From the NCBI RefSeq assembly GCF_012328925.1, contig NZ_JAAXLS010000002.1:124001-188000 (forward strand): 64,000 nt of DNA. Direction: 5' to 3'. Positions 37,968 through 47,258 of this stretch are shown in pieces; the stretch's first letter is position 1, and each line of letters begins with the position of its first letter. The notes beneath the pieces were generated by a model that was not told the origin of the DNA, did not search any database, and saw only the letters and a program-made list of their open reading frames with translations. Source of the DNA: Amycolatopsis acididurans. Its GTDB lineage: Bacteria > Actinomycetota > Actinomycetes > Mycobacteriales > Pseudonocardiaceae. A program made the translations under genes and the position numbers.

Positions 37968-37977
37968 GGAAAGCGTC

Positions 37978-38361
37978 ATGGCCGATGACATCGTGACCGC
38001 CAACGAAATGCTCCTGGACCGCCAGATCTACGACCGCGACGGCGTGGAGGTGGGCAAGGTCGACGACATCGAGGTGACGATCCCCGGCGACGGCGGGACG
38101 CCGGTGCTGACGGCTCTGCTGTGCGGCCCGACCGCGCTCGGCCCGAGGCTCGGTGGCCGGCTGGGCATGTGGTGGACCGCGATCGGGCGGCGGCTGCGGC
38201 CCAACGACGAGCTGTACCCGGTCCGCATTCCCGCCGAGCTGGTCACCAGGTTCGACCGCCACGAGGTGCGGCTGCGGGCTCCGGCGGGCGAACTGCCGAC
38301 CGAACGCCTGCGCGAATGGACACGGGAGCACATCGTCCGCCGTATTCCCGGGAGTCATTGA
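37978..38361 (+). CDS. PRC-barrel-like domain protein
   Basis: 127-aa protein. The N-terminal half has the PRC-barrel look (LLDRQIYDRDGVEVGKVDDI, then a hydrophobic strand), and a basic amphipathic middle and helical end follow. PRC barrels often bind partner proteins or RNA. It is 10 bp after the Nramp-like gene, and its TGA overlaps the next ATG by one base, which groups it with the transporter set. Confidence 0.68.
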   Translation: MADDIVTANEMLLDRQIYDRDGVEVGKVDDIEVTIPGDGGTPVLTALLCGPTALGPRLGGRLGMWWTAIGRRLRPNDELYPVRIPAELVTRFDRHEVRLRAPAGELPTERLREWTREHIVRRIPGSH

Positions 38362-38693
38362 TGCGGGGTGTGTGGTTCATCGGCCGCGGTGTCGTCGATC
38401 GCGACGGCCGCAACGTCGGCTACGTGCACGATCTCGTGTTCCGCATCGTGCCCGGCGACCCGCCGCGGTTCGAACTCGTCGGGCTGGAATGCGGCAAGGC
38501 CGGGGTCGGCGACCGGCTGGGCTACACGCGCGACACCATGGCGGGGCCGTGGCCGCTGACCGCGTTGTTCCGCTGGCTCAGCCGCCGCTCGCGCTTCGTC
38601 GAATGGTCGGCGGTGCGGCGGATCGGCCGCGAGCGGATCGAGATCAGCAAATCCCGCGACGAGCTGGAACGGTTCACCGAAATCAGCTCGTGA
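38361..38693 (+). CDS. PRC-barrel-like protein, second
   Basis: 110-aa protein starting MRGVWFIGRGVVDRDGRNVG and continuing YVHDLVFRIV, again the PRC-barrel strand pattern (x-D-x-D-G-x-x-V-G-x-V-x-D). It resembles the gene just upstream at the N-terminus, so the pair may be an old duplication. Overlaps the upstream gene by one base (TGATG). It is the last gene of the 36.2-38.7 kb set. Confidence 0.66.
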   Translation: MRGVWFIGRGVVDRDGRNVGYVHDLVFRIVPGDPPRFELVGLECGKAGVGDRLGYTRDTMAGPWPLTALFRWLSRRSRFVEWSAVRRIGRERIEISKSRDELERFTEISS

Positions 38694-38788
38694 CCGGGCC
38701 GCGCCTTTCGTGACGTGGAAGGGCTGTGGCCGTCCCCGCGCCCGCCGGCGCATCGTTGACCCGCGCCGCCTCCAGAACGGGGAACCAG

Positions 38789-39895
38789 ATGACCATCACG
38801 CGTGCCGCGATCTGCCGGGAACCCCGGCGCCCTTGGGAAATCGCCGAAATCGAGCTCGACGAGCCGAAGGCGGGCGAGGTCCGGATCAAGTTCCATGCCG
38901 CGGGTCTGTGTCACTCCGACGACCACATCCAGAAGGGCGACGCGCACATGCGTTTCCCCGTCGTCGGCGGGCACGAAGGCGCGGGCGTCGTCGACGCGGT
39001 CGGTGCCGACGTGACGAGGGTGGCGGTGGGCGACCACGTCGTCTGCTCGTTCATCCCCGCCTGCGGCCGCTGCCGCTACTGCTCGACGGGACAGCAGAAT
39101 CTGTGCGACGAAGGGAAAAACGCGTCCACCGGCATGTTCGCCGACGGCACGTTCCGGTTCCACCTCGACGGCGAGGATCTCGGCGGGCTCTGCGTCCTCG
39201 GCACTTTTTCCCAGTATGCCGTGGTTTCCGAGTACTCCTGCATCAAGATCGCCGACGACATCCCCTTCGACGTGGCCGCGCTCGTCAGCTGCGGGGTGCC
39301 CACCGGCTGGGGCACCGCCGTGTACGCGGCCGGTGTGCGTGCCGGGCAGACCGTGGTGATCTACGGTGCCGGCGGTGTCGGTAGCAACGCGGTGCAGGGT
39401 GCGCGCTATGCCGGTGCGAAGAACGTCGTGGTGGTCGATCCGGTGGTGTTCAAACGGGACATGGCCAAGGTTTTCGGTGCCACGCACACCTTCCCGGACG
39501 CGAAATCGGCGCACGAGTTCGTGGTGGAAACCACCTGGGGCCAACTGGCCGACCACGCGCTGATCACCGTCGGCGTGCTCTCCGACGAGGTGATCGACGC
39601 GGCGGTGCAGGTGGCCGGCAAGAGCGGCCAGGTGACGATCACGGCTGTCGGCGCCGGCATGATCGACGCGCCGCCGGGCATGCTGATCGGCTACCAGCGC
39701 CGCATCCAGGGCGCGATCTTCGGTGCCTGCAACCCGCTTTACGACGTGCCCCGGCTGCTGGGCCTGTACCAGTCCGGCGATCTCAAGCTCGACGAGCTGA
39801 TCACCCGCCGGTACTCGCTCGACGAGGTCAACCAGGGGTATCAGGACATGCTGGACGGCAAGAACATCCGTGGCGTGCTCGTCCACGAACACTGA
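38789..39895 (+). CDS. NDMA-type zinc alcohol dehydrogenase
   Basis: 368-aa medium-chain dehydrogenase. Catalytic zinc site: Cys in GLCHSDDH and His in GGHEGAG. Structural zinc loop: ACGRCRYCSTGQQNLC. Rossmann motif: GAGGVGSNAVQGA. Length and the STGMFADGTFRFHLDGEDLGG stretch fit the NDMA-dependent group, with tightly bound NAD(H) that oxidises alcohols to aldehydes with an alternative acceptor. ATG 38789 with GGGGA upstream. It is followed after 11 bp by a close paralogue. Confidence 0.9.
   Translation: MTITRAAICREPRRPWEIAEIELDEPKAGEVRIKFHAAGLCHSDDHIQKGDAHMRFPVVGGHEGAGVVDAVGADVTRVAVGDHVVCSFIPACGRCRYCSTGQQNLCDEGKNASTGMFADGTFRFHLDGEDLGGLCVLGTFSQYAVVSEYSCIKIADDIPFDVAALVSCGVPTGWGTAVYAAGVRAGQTVVIYGAGGVGSNAVQGARYAGAKNVVVVDPVVFKRDMAKVFGATHTFPDAKSAHEFVVETTWGQLADHALITVGVLSDEVIDAAVQVAGKSGQVTITAVGAGMIDAPPGMLIGYQRRIQGAIFGACNPLYDVPRLLGLYQSGDLKLDELITRRYSLDEVNQGYQDMLDGKNIRGVLVHEH
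39336..39559 (+). repeat. Near-identical patch shared by the two dehydrogenase genes (copy 1)
   Basis: These 224 bp match 40457-40680 with six mismatches by my alignment (about 97%), while the flanking parts of the genes differ much more. It covers the Rossmann NAD-binding region. The pattern suggests recent gene conversion. Confidence 0.85.
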
Positions 39896-39906
39896 TTGGG
39901 GTTGGC

Positions 39907-41025
39907 ATGCCTGTCACGACTCGTGCCGCGATCACCCGCGCCGCCCACCGGCCATGGGAGATCGTGGAACTCCAACTGGACGAACCGAAAGCACACGAGG
40001 TGCGGGTGCGCTTCCACGTCGCCGGGCTGTGTCATTCCGACGACCACATCACGCGCGGCGACGCACCCGTGCGGCTGCCGGTCGTCGGCGGGCACGAGGG
40101 CGCCGGGATCGTGGAATCCGTCGGCCCCGGCGTGTCCCGCGTCAAACCCGGAGACCGGATCGTCTGCTCCTACATCCCGGCCTGCGGCGCCTGCCGCCCC
40201 TGCTCCACCGGGCACCAGAACATGTGCGAGAAAGGGCTCAATGCCTCCACCGGCATGTTCCTCGACGGCACGTTCCGCTTCCACCTCGACGGCGAGGATC
40301 TCGGCGGTTTCTGTACCCTGGGCACGTTCTCGCAGTACGCCGTCGTGTCCGAATGGGCGTGCATCCCGCTCGCCGACGACATTCCCTTCGAGATCGCCGC
40401 GCTCGTCGGCTGTGGGGTGCCGACCGGCTGGGGGTCGGCCGTGCACGCCGCCGGCGTGCGTGCCGGGCAGACCGTGGTGATCTACGGTGCCGGGGGAGTC
40501 GGTAGCAACGCGGTGCAGGGTGCGCGCTACGCCGGTGCGAAGAACGTCGTGGTGGTCGATCCGGTGGCGTTCAAACGGGACATGGCCAAGGTTTTCGGTG
40601 CCACCCACACCTTCCCGGACGCGAAATCGGCGCACGAGTTCGTGGTGGACACCACCTGGGGCCAACTGGCCGACCACGCGATCTGCACGCCCGGGGTGCT
40701 CACCGAGGAGATCGTCAACGCCGCCGTGCAGATCACCGGCAAGGGCGGCAAGGTCACGATCACCGCCGTCGGCAAACTCGGCGAGAACAGCGTGCACCTG
40801 CCCGGCGGGATGCTGATCGGCTACCAGCGCCAGATCCGCGGTGCGCTCTTCGGCGACTCCAACCCGCTCTACGACGTGCCGCGACTGCTCGACCTCTACC
40901 GCGCGGGCGATCTCAAACTCGACGAGCTGATCACCAACCGGTACTCGCTCGACGAGGTCAACCAGGGCTACGCCGACATGCTCGACGGCAAGAACATCCG
41001 CGGCATCATCCTGCACGACGTCTGA
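39907..41025 (+). CDS. NDMA-type zinc alcohol dehydrogenase, second copy
   Basis: 372-aa paralogue of the gene upstream, with all zinc ligands (GLCHSDDH, GGHEGAG, ACGACRPCSTGHQNMC) and the same GAGGVGSNAVQGA motif. The short gap (11 bp) indicates a bicistronic unit. Substrate range may differ because the N-terminal catalytic half has diverged, whereas the NAD-binding patch is almost identical to that of its neighbour. Confidence 0.9.
   Translation: MPVTTRAAITRAAHRPWEIVELQLDEPKAHEVRVRFHVAGLCHSDDHITRGDAPVRLPVVGGHEGAGIVESVGPGVSRVKPGDRIVCSYIPACGACRPCSTGHQNMCEKGLNASTGMFLDGTFRFHLDGEDLGGFCTLGTFSQYAVVSEWACIPLADDIPFEIAALVGCGVPTGWGSAVHAAGVRAGQTVVIYGAGGVGSNAVQGARYAGAKNVVVVDPVAFKRDMAKVFGATHTFPDAKSAHEFVVDTTWGQLADHAICTPGVLTEEIVNAAVQITGKGGKVTITAVGKLGENSVHLPGGMLIGYQRQIRGALFGDSNPLYDVPRLLDLYRAGDLKLDELITNRYSLDEVNQGYADMLDGKNIRGIILHDV
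40457..40680 (+). repeat. Near-identical patch shared by the two dehydrogenase genes (copy 2)
   Basis: Second copy of the 224-bp patch described at 39336-39559; offset 1121 bp. Confidence 0.85.
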
Positions 41026-41171
41026 ACGGCCACCGCCGAGACGAATGACGTAGGCGGGGCAAGTTCCCTTCCGCCCGGCGAAAGCGAACCGCACGCCGGA
41101 CGGGCCATCGCACACCCTGATCCCGGCCGCGACGCGGCCCCGATGAGTTCCGCAACGGAGCGGGAGTTCAC

Positions 41172-42767
41172 GTGAAAACCAGGACACAGCGTCTGTTCGC
41201 CCTGCTGGCGACGATGTTCCTCCTCGCCGCCTGCGGCGGCACCACCCAGGCCGGGACGTCGCCGTCCGGCCCGCCACAGCGCGGCGGCACGCTCACCGTG
41301 CTCGAAGCCGGCAGCTTCGCCGGCGCGTGGCCCAGCGGCCTCGACCCCGCCACCAACACCACCGGCGGCGCGAACATCAGCCAGATGACCGCGATCTTCG
41401 GCAGCCTGTTCCGGCTGGAGGCCAACGACGACGGGACCAACGCCCACGTCGTTCCCGATCTGGCCGGCGGATACGAGATCAGCCCCGACGGGAAGTCGGT
41501 GAAGATCACGATCCGGGACGGCGTCAAGTTCAGTGACGGCACGCCGTTCAACGCCGAGGCCGTCGCGTTCAACTTCAACCGGGACATCAAATCCACCTGC
41601 ACGTGCGCCCCACGGTGGCCGCTGGTGTCCGGCGGCGGCATCACGACCGAGGGCAACGCGGTGGTCCTGAAGTTCACCCGGCCCTACGCCTCGGTGATCA
41701 ACTCGATGCTGGTGTCCAATTCGAACTGGATCGCCTCGCCGACATCGTTGCAGCAGCAGGGTCCCGACCAGTTCAAGATCACCCCGGTCGGCGCCGGTCC
41801 GTTCAAGGTCGAAAGCAACACGCTCAGCTCGGAGCTGCGGTTGACCCGCAACGAGACCTACTACAAGCAGGGCCAGCCCTACCTGGACAAGCTGATCTTC
41901 AAATCGGTCGGCGGCGACCAGCCCGCCTACCAGGCCGTGCTCGCCGGGCAGGCCCAGGCCTACGAGGGCATGGTCACCACACCGCTGATCGAGCAGGCCA
42001 AGGCGAACAAGCAGCTCTCGGTCACCATCCAGCCGCCCACCTCGCCGTACGTGATCCAGCTCGACACCAAAGCCGCGCCGTTCAACAACGAAAAGGCGCG
42101 TGAGGCGATCTACTACGCGACCAATGTGGACGCGATCCGGAAAGGACTGTTCAAGGACTGGTACCCGGCGGCACAGACCTTCACCGGGCCCGGCGGGCTG
42201 TTCCATCACGCCACCATTCCCGGTTACCGCACCTATGACCTGAACAAGGCCAAGGCGCTGGTGGCCGAACTCGGCGGGCTCACGGTGGATCTGGGCACGC
42301 TCAAGAACTACGTGGCCGAACAGGTGATCACCGCGCTCAAGAGCCAGTGGGAGGCGGCGGGCATCACGGTCACGATGCATTCCGACGAGCTGAATGCCCT
42401 GATCGGGAACTTCAACTCGAACAAATGGCAGGCGATGCTGCAGACCGCGGGCGCGTGGGATCCCGCCGCCGGGGTCGGCGTCTCGTTCCGGTTCGACTCG
42501 ACCTCGCCGTTCAGCGGAGTCGCCGACCCGGCACTGGACACCCTGCTCAACCAGGCGGCCGCCGCCACCGACCCGGCGCAACGCGAGTCCTCCTACACGC
42601 AGGCGGGCCAGCTCATCAGCGACAAGGCCTACGCGCCCTACATCCTGGCCTTCGCGCCGGCGAACATCGCTTCCACGAAGGTGCACGGGCAGGGCCTCAC
42701 CACGCAGATCCCGCCACTGCTGGTCAACACGACCGTCAACTGGGACACGGTATGGATGACGCAGTGA
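41172..42767 (+). CDS. ABC transporter substrate-binding lipoprotein (SBP family 5)
   Basis: 531-aa extracytoplasmic binding lipoprotein: signal peptide ending in lipobox LAAC (about residue 19), then the family-5 fold (GGTLTVLEAG, LVPDLAGGYEISPDGKSVKI-like start, SDGTPFNAEAVAFNFNR). Family 5 proteins bind oligopeptides, dipeptides, nickel or other small solutes; the ligand cannot be told. GTG start with GGAG upstream. It heads an operon with two permeases and two ATPases, so the importer is complete. A small hairpin (GGCCGC/GCGGCC, 41125-41139) lies upstream. Confidence 0.9.
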   Translation: MKTRTQRLFALLATMFLLAACGGTTQAGTSPSGPPQRGGTLTVLEAGSFAGAWPSGLDPATNTTGGANISQMTAIFGSLFRLEANDDGTNAHVVPDLAGGYEISPDGKSVKITIRDGVKFSDGTPFNAEAVAFNFNRDIKSTCTCAPRWPLVSGGGITTEGNAVVLKFTRPYASVINSMLVSNSNWIASPTSLQQQGPDQFKITPVGAGPFKVESNTLSSELRLTRNETYYKQGQPYLDKLIFKSVGGDQPAYQAVLAGQAQAYEGMVTTPLIEQAKANKQLSVTIQPPTSPYVIQLDTKAAPFNNEKAREAIYYATNVDAIRKGLFKDWYPAAQTFTGPGGLFHHATIPGYRTYDLNKAKALVAELGGLTVDLGTLKNYVAEQVITALKSQWEAAGITVTMHSDELNALIGNFNSNKWQAMLQTAGAWDPAAGVGVSFRFDSTSPFSGVADPALDTLLNQAAAATDPAQRESSYTQAGQLISDKAYAPYILAFAPANIASTKVHGQGLTTQIPPLLVNTTVNWDTVWMTQ

Positions 42768-43771
42768 CCCTGACCGGCACCGGTCCGGGCGCGGCGGCCC
42801 GGATCCTGCGGTCACCGAGTCTGCGGCTCCTCGCCCGGCGGCTGCTCGCCGCGATCCCGATCGTGCTCGGCGTGAGCATCCTGACCTTCCTGGTGCTGAG
42901 CCTGATCCCCGGTGACGCGGCGCAGCTGCTGCTCGGGCCGGAGGCCACGCCCCAGCAGGTCGCCGCGATGCAGCACCAGATGGGCCTGGACCAGCCCGCC
43001 GTGCTGCGGTATCTGAACTGGCTCGGCGGCGCGCTCACCGGCGATCTCGGCAACTCGCTGGTGAGCGGCCAGCCGGTGACCGGCGAACTCGGCTCGCGGC
43101 TCGGCGTGAGCGCCGAACTCGTCGGGCTGGCGTTCGTGATCTCGCTCGGCCTCGCGATCCCGGTCGCGCTGCTGGCCGCCCACCGGCCGAACAAGCTGCT
43201 GGACCGGGTGAGCATGCTCGTGTCCATCACCGGCCTGTCGGTGGCCAACTACGTGTTCGCGCTGCTGCTGGTGCTGCTGTTCGCGGTGCAGCTGACCGTG
43301 TTCCCGGCGATCGGGTTCGTGCCGCTGAGCCAGGGGCTGGGCCAGAACCTGCATTCGATGTTCCTGCCCGCGGTCGCGATCGCGTTCCCGCTGTTCTGCT
43401 TCTACACCCGGTTCCTGCGCGGCGATCTGGTCGATCAGCTCCAGGGCGAGGACTACATCGTGACGGCGCGGGCGAAGGGCATCGGGCCGTGGCAGGTGTT
43501 GCTGCGCCACGCGTTCCGCAACTCCTCCTTCGGCCTGATCACGGTGGTGGGCCTCAATCTGGGCTCGCTCATCGGCGCGACCGTGATCATCGAGCAGATC
43601 TTCGCCCTGCCCGGGATCGGCCAGCTGCTGCTGCAGGCGATCAACACCCGTGACTTCACGGTCGTGCAGGCCTGCGTCGTGGTGTTCGCGATCGTCGCGG
43701 TGCTGGCCAACCTGCTGACCGATCTGCTCTACGCCGTTCTCGACCCGAGGATCCGCTATGGCGACAGTTGA
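42752..43771 (+). CDS. ABC transporter permease (DppB/OppB type)
   Basis: 339-aa inner-membrane permease with six TM helices; the first follows ARRLLAAIPIVLGVSILTFL. The EAA coupling loop is in EDYIVTARAKGIGPWQVLLRHAFRN. ATG 42752 overlaps the binding-protein gene by 16 bp (GTG 42764 is an alternative start). It pairs with the next permease to form the translocation channel. Confidence 0.93.
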   Translation: MDDAVTLTGTGPGAAARILRSPSLRLLARRLLAAIPIVLGVSILTFLVLSLIPGDAAQLLLGPEATPQQVAAMQHQMGLDQPAVLRYLNWLGGALTGDLGNSLVSGQPVTGELGSRLGVSAELVGLAFVISLGLAIPVALLAAHRPNKLLDRVSMLVSITGLSVANYVFALLLVLLFAVQLTVFPAIGFVPLSQGLGQNLHSMFLPAVAIAFPLFCFYTRFLRGDLVDQLQGEDYIVTARAKGIGPWQVLLRHAFRNSSFGLITVVGLNLGSLIGATVIIEQIFALPGIGQLLLQAINTRDFTVVQACVVVFAIVAVLANLLTDLLYAVLDPRIRYGDS

Positions 43772-44624
43772 CGCGACCGCGTCGGTCCTGGTGGCCGAAC
43801 CCGTCCGGCGCCGGGGCTGGCTGCGCCACCTCGAGCTGATCGTGCCGGTCGGGGTGCTGGTGCTGGTCGCGGGCGCGTGTTTCGTGTGGCCGCTGTTCGG
43901 GGCGGTGCCGCAGCCGGTCGGAGGCGACGTGCTGGAGTCCAGCCTGCCCTCGTTCTCGCCGGGCCACCTGCTGGGCACCGACCCCAACGGCAACGACGTG
44001 TGGGCGCGCCTGCTCTACGGCGGCCGGACCTCGCTCATCGTCGGCGTCTCGGTCAACGTGCTGGGCCTGGTCATCGGCGGCACCCTCGGCGCGGTCAGCG
44101 CGTACGCCGGCGGCGTCGCCGACGCGGTGATCATGCGCGTGCTGGACGTGCTGATCGCGTTCCCCTCGCTCGTGCTGACGCTCGCGGTGGCGCAGAGCCT
44201 CGGGCCGAGCCTGCTCAACACGATCTTCGCGCTCGCGTTCTTCTCGGTCCCGGCCTTCGCGCGGCTGTCCCGATCGGCGACGCTGCGGCTACGGGAACAA
44301 CCGTTCATGACGGCCGCGAGCCTGTGCGGCACCAGCGTGTTCCGCATCCTGTTCCGGCACATCGCACCGAACATCGCGCCGCAGCTGGTCACGTTCTCGA
44401 TGCTCGGGATGGGCATCGTGATCGTGATCGAGGGCGCGCTGAGCTTCCTCGGGCTCGGCATCCCGCCGCCCGCGCCGAGCTGGGGCAACATGATCTCGCA
44501 GGGCCAGCAGAGCCTGTCGGCGACGCCGATGCTGGTGGTCTGGCCGTGCCTGGCGCTGTTCGTGACCGTACTGGCCTTCAACCTGCTCGGCGAAACGCTG
44601 CGCGCACGCTGGAGTGGCCGATGA
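43758..44624 (+). CDS. ABC transporter permease (DppC/OppC type)
   Basis: 288-aa permease. An N-terminal TM and the LLGTDPNGNDVWARLLYGGRTSL landmark are typical of DppC, with the EAA loop at FMTAASLCGTSVFRILFRHI and the C-terminal SFLGLGIPPPAPSWGNM. Overlaps the upstream permease by 14 bp and the downstream ATPase by 4 bp. Confidence 0.93.
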   Translation: MATVDATASVLVAEPVRRRGWLRHLELIVPVGVLVLVAGACFVWPLFGAVPQPVGGDVLESSLPSFSPGHLLGTDPNGNDVWARLLYGGRTSLIVGVSVNVLGLVIGGTLGAVSAYAGGVADAVIMRVLDVLIAFPSLVLTLAVAQSLGPSLLNTIFALAFFSVPAFARLSRSATLRLREQPFMTAASLCGTSVFRILFRHIAPNIAPQLVTFSMLGMGIVIVIEGALSFLGLGIPPPAPSWGNMISQGQQSLSATPMLVVWPCLALFVTVLAFNLLGETLRARWSGR

Positions 44625-45646
44625 GCATCGACGAGGTAGCAGAAGCCGCGGCGACGCCGGCGGCCCGGGATTCCCAGCCGCTGCTGGAGGTCGAGGACCT
44701 CCGGGTGCGTTTCGACGCTCGCGGCCGGCGTGTGAACGCCGTCAACGGGCTGTCCTACCGGCTGGCGGCAGGCCGGATCCTGGCCATCATCGGGGAATCC
44801 GGCTCGGGCAAGAGCGTCAGCTCACGGGCGCTGATGGGGCTGCTGCCGCCCACCGCGAGCATCACGGGCTCGGCGCGGTTCCGCGGCACCGAACTGCTCG
44901 AACTGTCCGAAAAGGAATGGCGGAAACGGCGTGGGGCGGATATCGCCATGGTGTTCCAGGACCCGGCGCGCTCGCTCAACCCGACCATGCGCATCGGCAC
45001 CCAGATCACCGAGGCCGTCCGCGCGCATTCCAGCGGGGACAAGAAAGCCGCGCGCGAGCGCGCGAGGGAACTGCTGCGGCTGGTCCGGTTGCCCGCGCCG
45101 GAGCGGCGTTTCCACGAGTACCCGCACCAGCTCTCCGGCGGGATGCGGCAGCGGGTGATGATCGCGATCGCGCTCGCCGCCGATCCGAAACTGCTCATCG
45201 CCGACGAGGCGACCACCGCGCTCGACGTGACCACCCAGGCCCAGATCATGGACCTGCTGCTGGAACTGCAGCAGCGGCTCGGGACCGCGATCATCCTGAT
45301 CAGTCACGACCTCGGGCTGGCCGCGAGCTACGCGCACGAGGTGATCGTGATGTACGCGGGCCGGGCCGTGGAGTACGCCCCGGCGCGCACCCTGTTCGAC
45401 CGGGTGCGCATGCCCTACACGCAGGCGCTGCTGGGCGCGATCCCGCGGCTGGAGCGGCCGCCGCACGCGAAGCTTCCGGTCACCCCGGGCCAGCCTCCCG
45501 ACCTGACCGCGTTGCCGCCCGGCTGCCCGTTCGCGCCGCGCTGCTCCCGCGCCGGCGACGACTGCCACACGAAGGCGCCGCCGTTCGCCGAAGGGGAACC
45601 GGGGCATTGGTGGGCTTGCTGGCATCCGTGCGAAGGAGCGTCATGA
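44621..45646 (+). CDS. ABC transporter ATPase (DppD/OppD type)
   Basis: 341-aa ATPase: Walker A GESGSGKSVSSRAL, Q-loop MVFQDPARSLNP, signature LSGGMRQRVMIA, Walker B LLIADEATTALD and H-loop ISHDLG. The C-terminal oligopeptide-transporter extension has Cys residues in CPFAPRCSRAGDDC. Overlaps both neighbours by 4 bp (ATGA). Confidence 0.94.
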   Translation: MSIDEVAEAAATPAARDSQPLLEVEDLRVRFDARGRRVNAVNGLSYRLAAGRILAIIGESGSGKSVSSRALMGLLPPTASITGSARFRGTELLELSEKEWRKRRGADIAMVFQDPARSLNPTMRIGTQITEAVRAHSSGDKKAARERARELLRLVRLPAPERRFHEYPHQLSGGMRQRVMIAIALAADPKLLIADEATTALDVTTQAQIMDLLLELQQRLGTAIILISHDLGLAASYAHEVIVMYAGRAVEYAPARTLFDRVRMPYTQALLGAIPRLERPPHAKLPVTPGQPPDLTALPPGCPFAPRCSRAGDDCHTKAPPFAEGEPGHWWACWHPCEGAS

Positions 45647-46611
45647 ACACCACTCTGCTGTTCGCGCGCAACGTCGTGCAGGAATTCACCGCCCGGGGCC
45701 GCGGCGGCACCAAGGGCGGCGTGGTCCACGCCGTGTCCGACGTGTCGTTCGACATCCGCGCCGGCGAAACCCTCGGCGTGGTGGGGGAGACCGGCTCCGG
45801 AAAGTCCACTTTGGCCAGATCGGTGTTGCAGGCGCCGCGGCCGAAATCCGGTCAGGTGTTCTTCCGCGGCGAGGACCTGATGAAACGCAGGCGCCGCGGG
45901 CTCGCCGAGGCGCGGCGGCACATGCAGATGGTGTTCCAGGACCCGTTCGGCTCGCTCAATCCGCGCTGGCGCGTGAGCGAGATCGTGGAAGAGCCACTCG
46001 TCGGCTACGGCGCGCCGAACCGGCAGCAGCGCGTGCGCGATCTGCTCGACCTGGTGGGGCTCAACCCGGACACCTTCGGCCGCAGGCGCCCGCACGAGCT
46101 CTCCGGCGGGCAGTGCCAGCGGGTCGCCATCGCCAGGGCGATCGCACTCGACCCGGCGCTGATCGTATGCGACGAAGCGGTGTCCTCTTTGGACGTGCTC
46201 ATCCAGGCGCAGGTGCTGAACCTGTTCGAGCGGCTGCGCGCCGAACTCGGCCTGTCCTACCTGTTCATCTCCCACGATCTCGCGCTGGTCAAACAGGTCA
46301 GCGACCGGGTCGCGGTGATGCACCTGGGCCAGCTGTGCGAGGTCGGGCCCGCCGAGTCGCTCTACCGCGCGCCGCTGCACCCCTACACGGTCGCGCTGCT
46401 GTCCTCGATCCCGAAGCTCGATCCGCGCGCCACCCGTGAGCGGGTCACGATCAAGGGTGAGCCGCCGTCGCCGGTGTCCCCGCCGAGCGGATGCCGGTTC
46501 CGCACCCGCTGTCCGCGCGCGGCCGACAAATGTGCGGCCGAGGCGCCGCCGATGCGCGAGCTGGCGCCGGAGCACACCGTCGCGTGCCACTTCCCGGTGA
46601 CGGGCGAGTGA
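45643..46611 (+). CDS. ABC transporter ATPase (DppF/OppF type)
   Basis: 322-aa ATPase: Walker A GETGSGKSTLARSV, MVFQDPFGSLNPRW, signature LSGGQCQRVAIARA, Walker B LIVCDEAVSSLD, ISHDLALV. The signature has Cys in place of the more common Gln-Arg neighbour, a minor variation. C-terminal CRFRTRCPRAADKC motif. It is the last transporter gene; its stop overlaps the GTG start of the IclR-like gene. Confidence 0.94.
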   Translation: MNTTLLFARNVVQEFTARGRGGTKGGVVHAVSDVSFDIRAGETLGVVGETGSGKSTLARSVLQAPRPKSGQVFFRGEDLMKRRRRGLAEARRHMQMVFQDPFGSLNPRWRVSEIVEEPLVGYGAPNRQQRVRDLLDLVGLNPDTFGRRRPHELSGGQCQRVAIARAIALDPALIVCDEAVSSLDVLIQAQVLNLFERLRAELGLSYLFISHDLALVKQVSDRVAVMHLGQLCEVGPAESLYRAPLHPYTVALLSSIPKLDPRATRERVTIKGEPPSPVSPPSGCRFRTRCPRAADKCAAEAPPMRELAPEHTVACHFPVTGE

Positions 46612-47258
46612 CGAGGGAACCGCCGGCGCGGCGTGTGCTGCGGCTGATCGAGGCGTTCGGCGCGGCGACCGGCGCGCTGAAGCTGACCGAGCTGAGCCAC
46701 CGCGCGGGGCTGCCGCTGTCCACGACTCATCGCATGGCGGGCGAGTTCGTCCGGTGCGGTGCGCTGGAGAAAAGCGCGGCGGGATACCGGATCGGGGCGC
46801 GGCTGCGGCGCGCGGTCATCGACGCGCCGCACGGCCTCGGCGTGCGGGAGCTGGCCCGGCCGTTCGTCGAGGACCTCGGCGCCGCGACCGGAAAGCCCGT
46901 CGTGCTCGCGATGCGGCAGGGACGTGAGCTGGTGTGCGACGAGTATCGCCCCGACGGCGAAGCCGGGTGCGGGCGGCGCCGGGCGCTGAACGGGACGAGC
47001 GCGGGCCTGGTGTTGCTCGCGCACGCCCCGCCGGAGATCAGCGACGGGCAGCGCGACCTGGCGCGGGTGCGCCGCTGCGGGTTCGCCGCGACGCCGGACG
47101 GCGTGGCCGCCCCGGTCCACGACGGGACCGGCGCCGTGGTCGCGGCGATCGGCGTGGCGGGCACCGCGCGGTACGTCTCCGCCGTCGTCGCGGTGGCCCG
47201 CGGCATTTCCCGTGCACTGGGAGCGAAGGAGGCAGGAGGTGGCGATGCTGACCCGTGA
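46608..47258 (+). CDS. IclR-like transcriptional regulator (short)
   Basis: 216 aa against about 250 for IclR proteins. The N-terminal winged helix (VLRLIEAFGAATGALKLTEL, AGLPLSTTHRMAGEFV) is clear. The effector domain is short and diverged: the segment between VVLAMRQGRELVC and TPDGVAAPVHDGTGAVVAAI is compressed. It overlaps the ABC ATPase gene by 4 bp (GTGA) and the response-regulator gene by 14 bp, so it is co-made with the transporter and likely controls it, perhaps responding to the imported solute. Confidence 0.8.
   Translation: MTREPPARRVLRLIEAFGAATGALKLTELSHRAGLPLSTTHRMAGEFVRCGALEKSAAGYRIGARLRRAVIDAPHGLGVRELARPFVEDLGAATGKPVVLAMRQGRELVCDEYRPDGEAGCGRRRALNGTSAGLVLLAHAPPEISDGQRDLARVRRCGFAATPDGVAAPVHDGTGAVVAAIGVAGTARYVSAVVAVARGISRALGAKEAGGGDADP

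Noticed and set aside
38721-38734. DosR-box-like GGGCTGTGGCCGTC before the first alcohol dehydrogenase
   Set aside because: Too few matches to the second half-site.
41056-41068. Palindrome GGGAACTTGCCCC before the ABC operon as a DosR box
   Set aside because: One base short of the 14-bp spacing and weak elsewhere; it may be a different operator.
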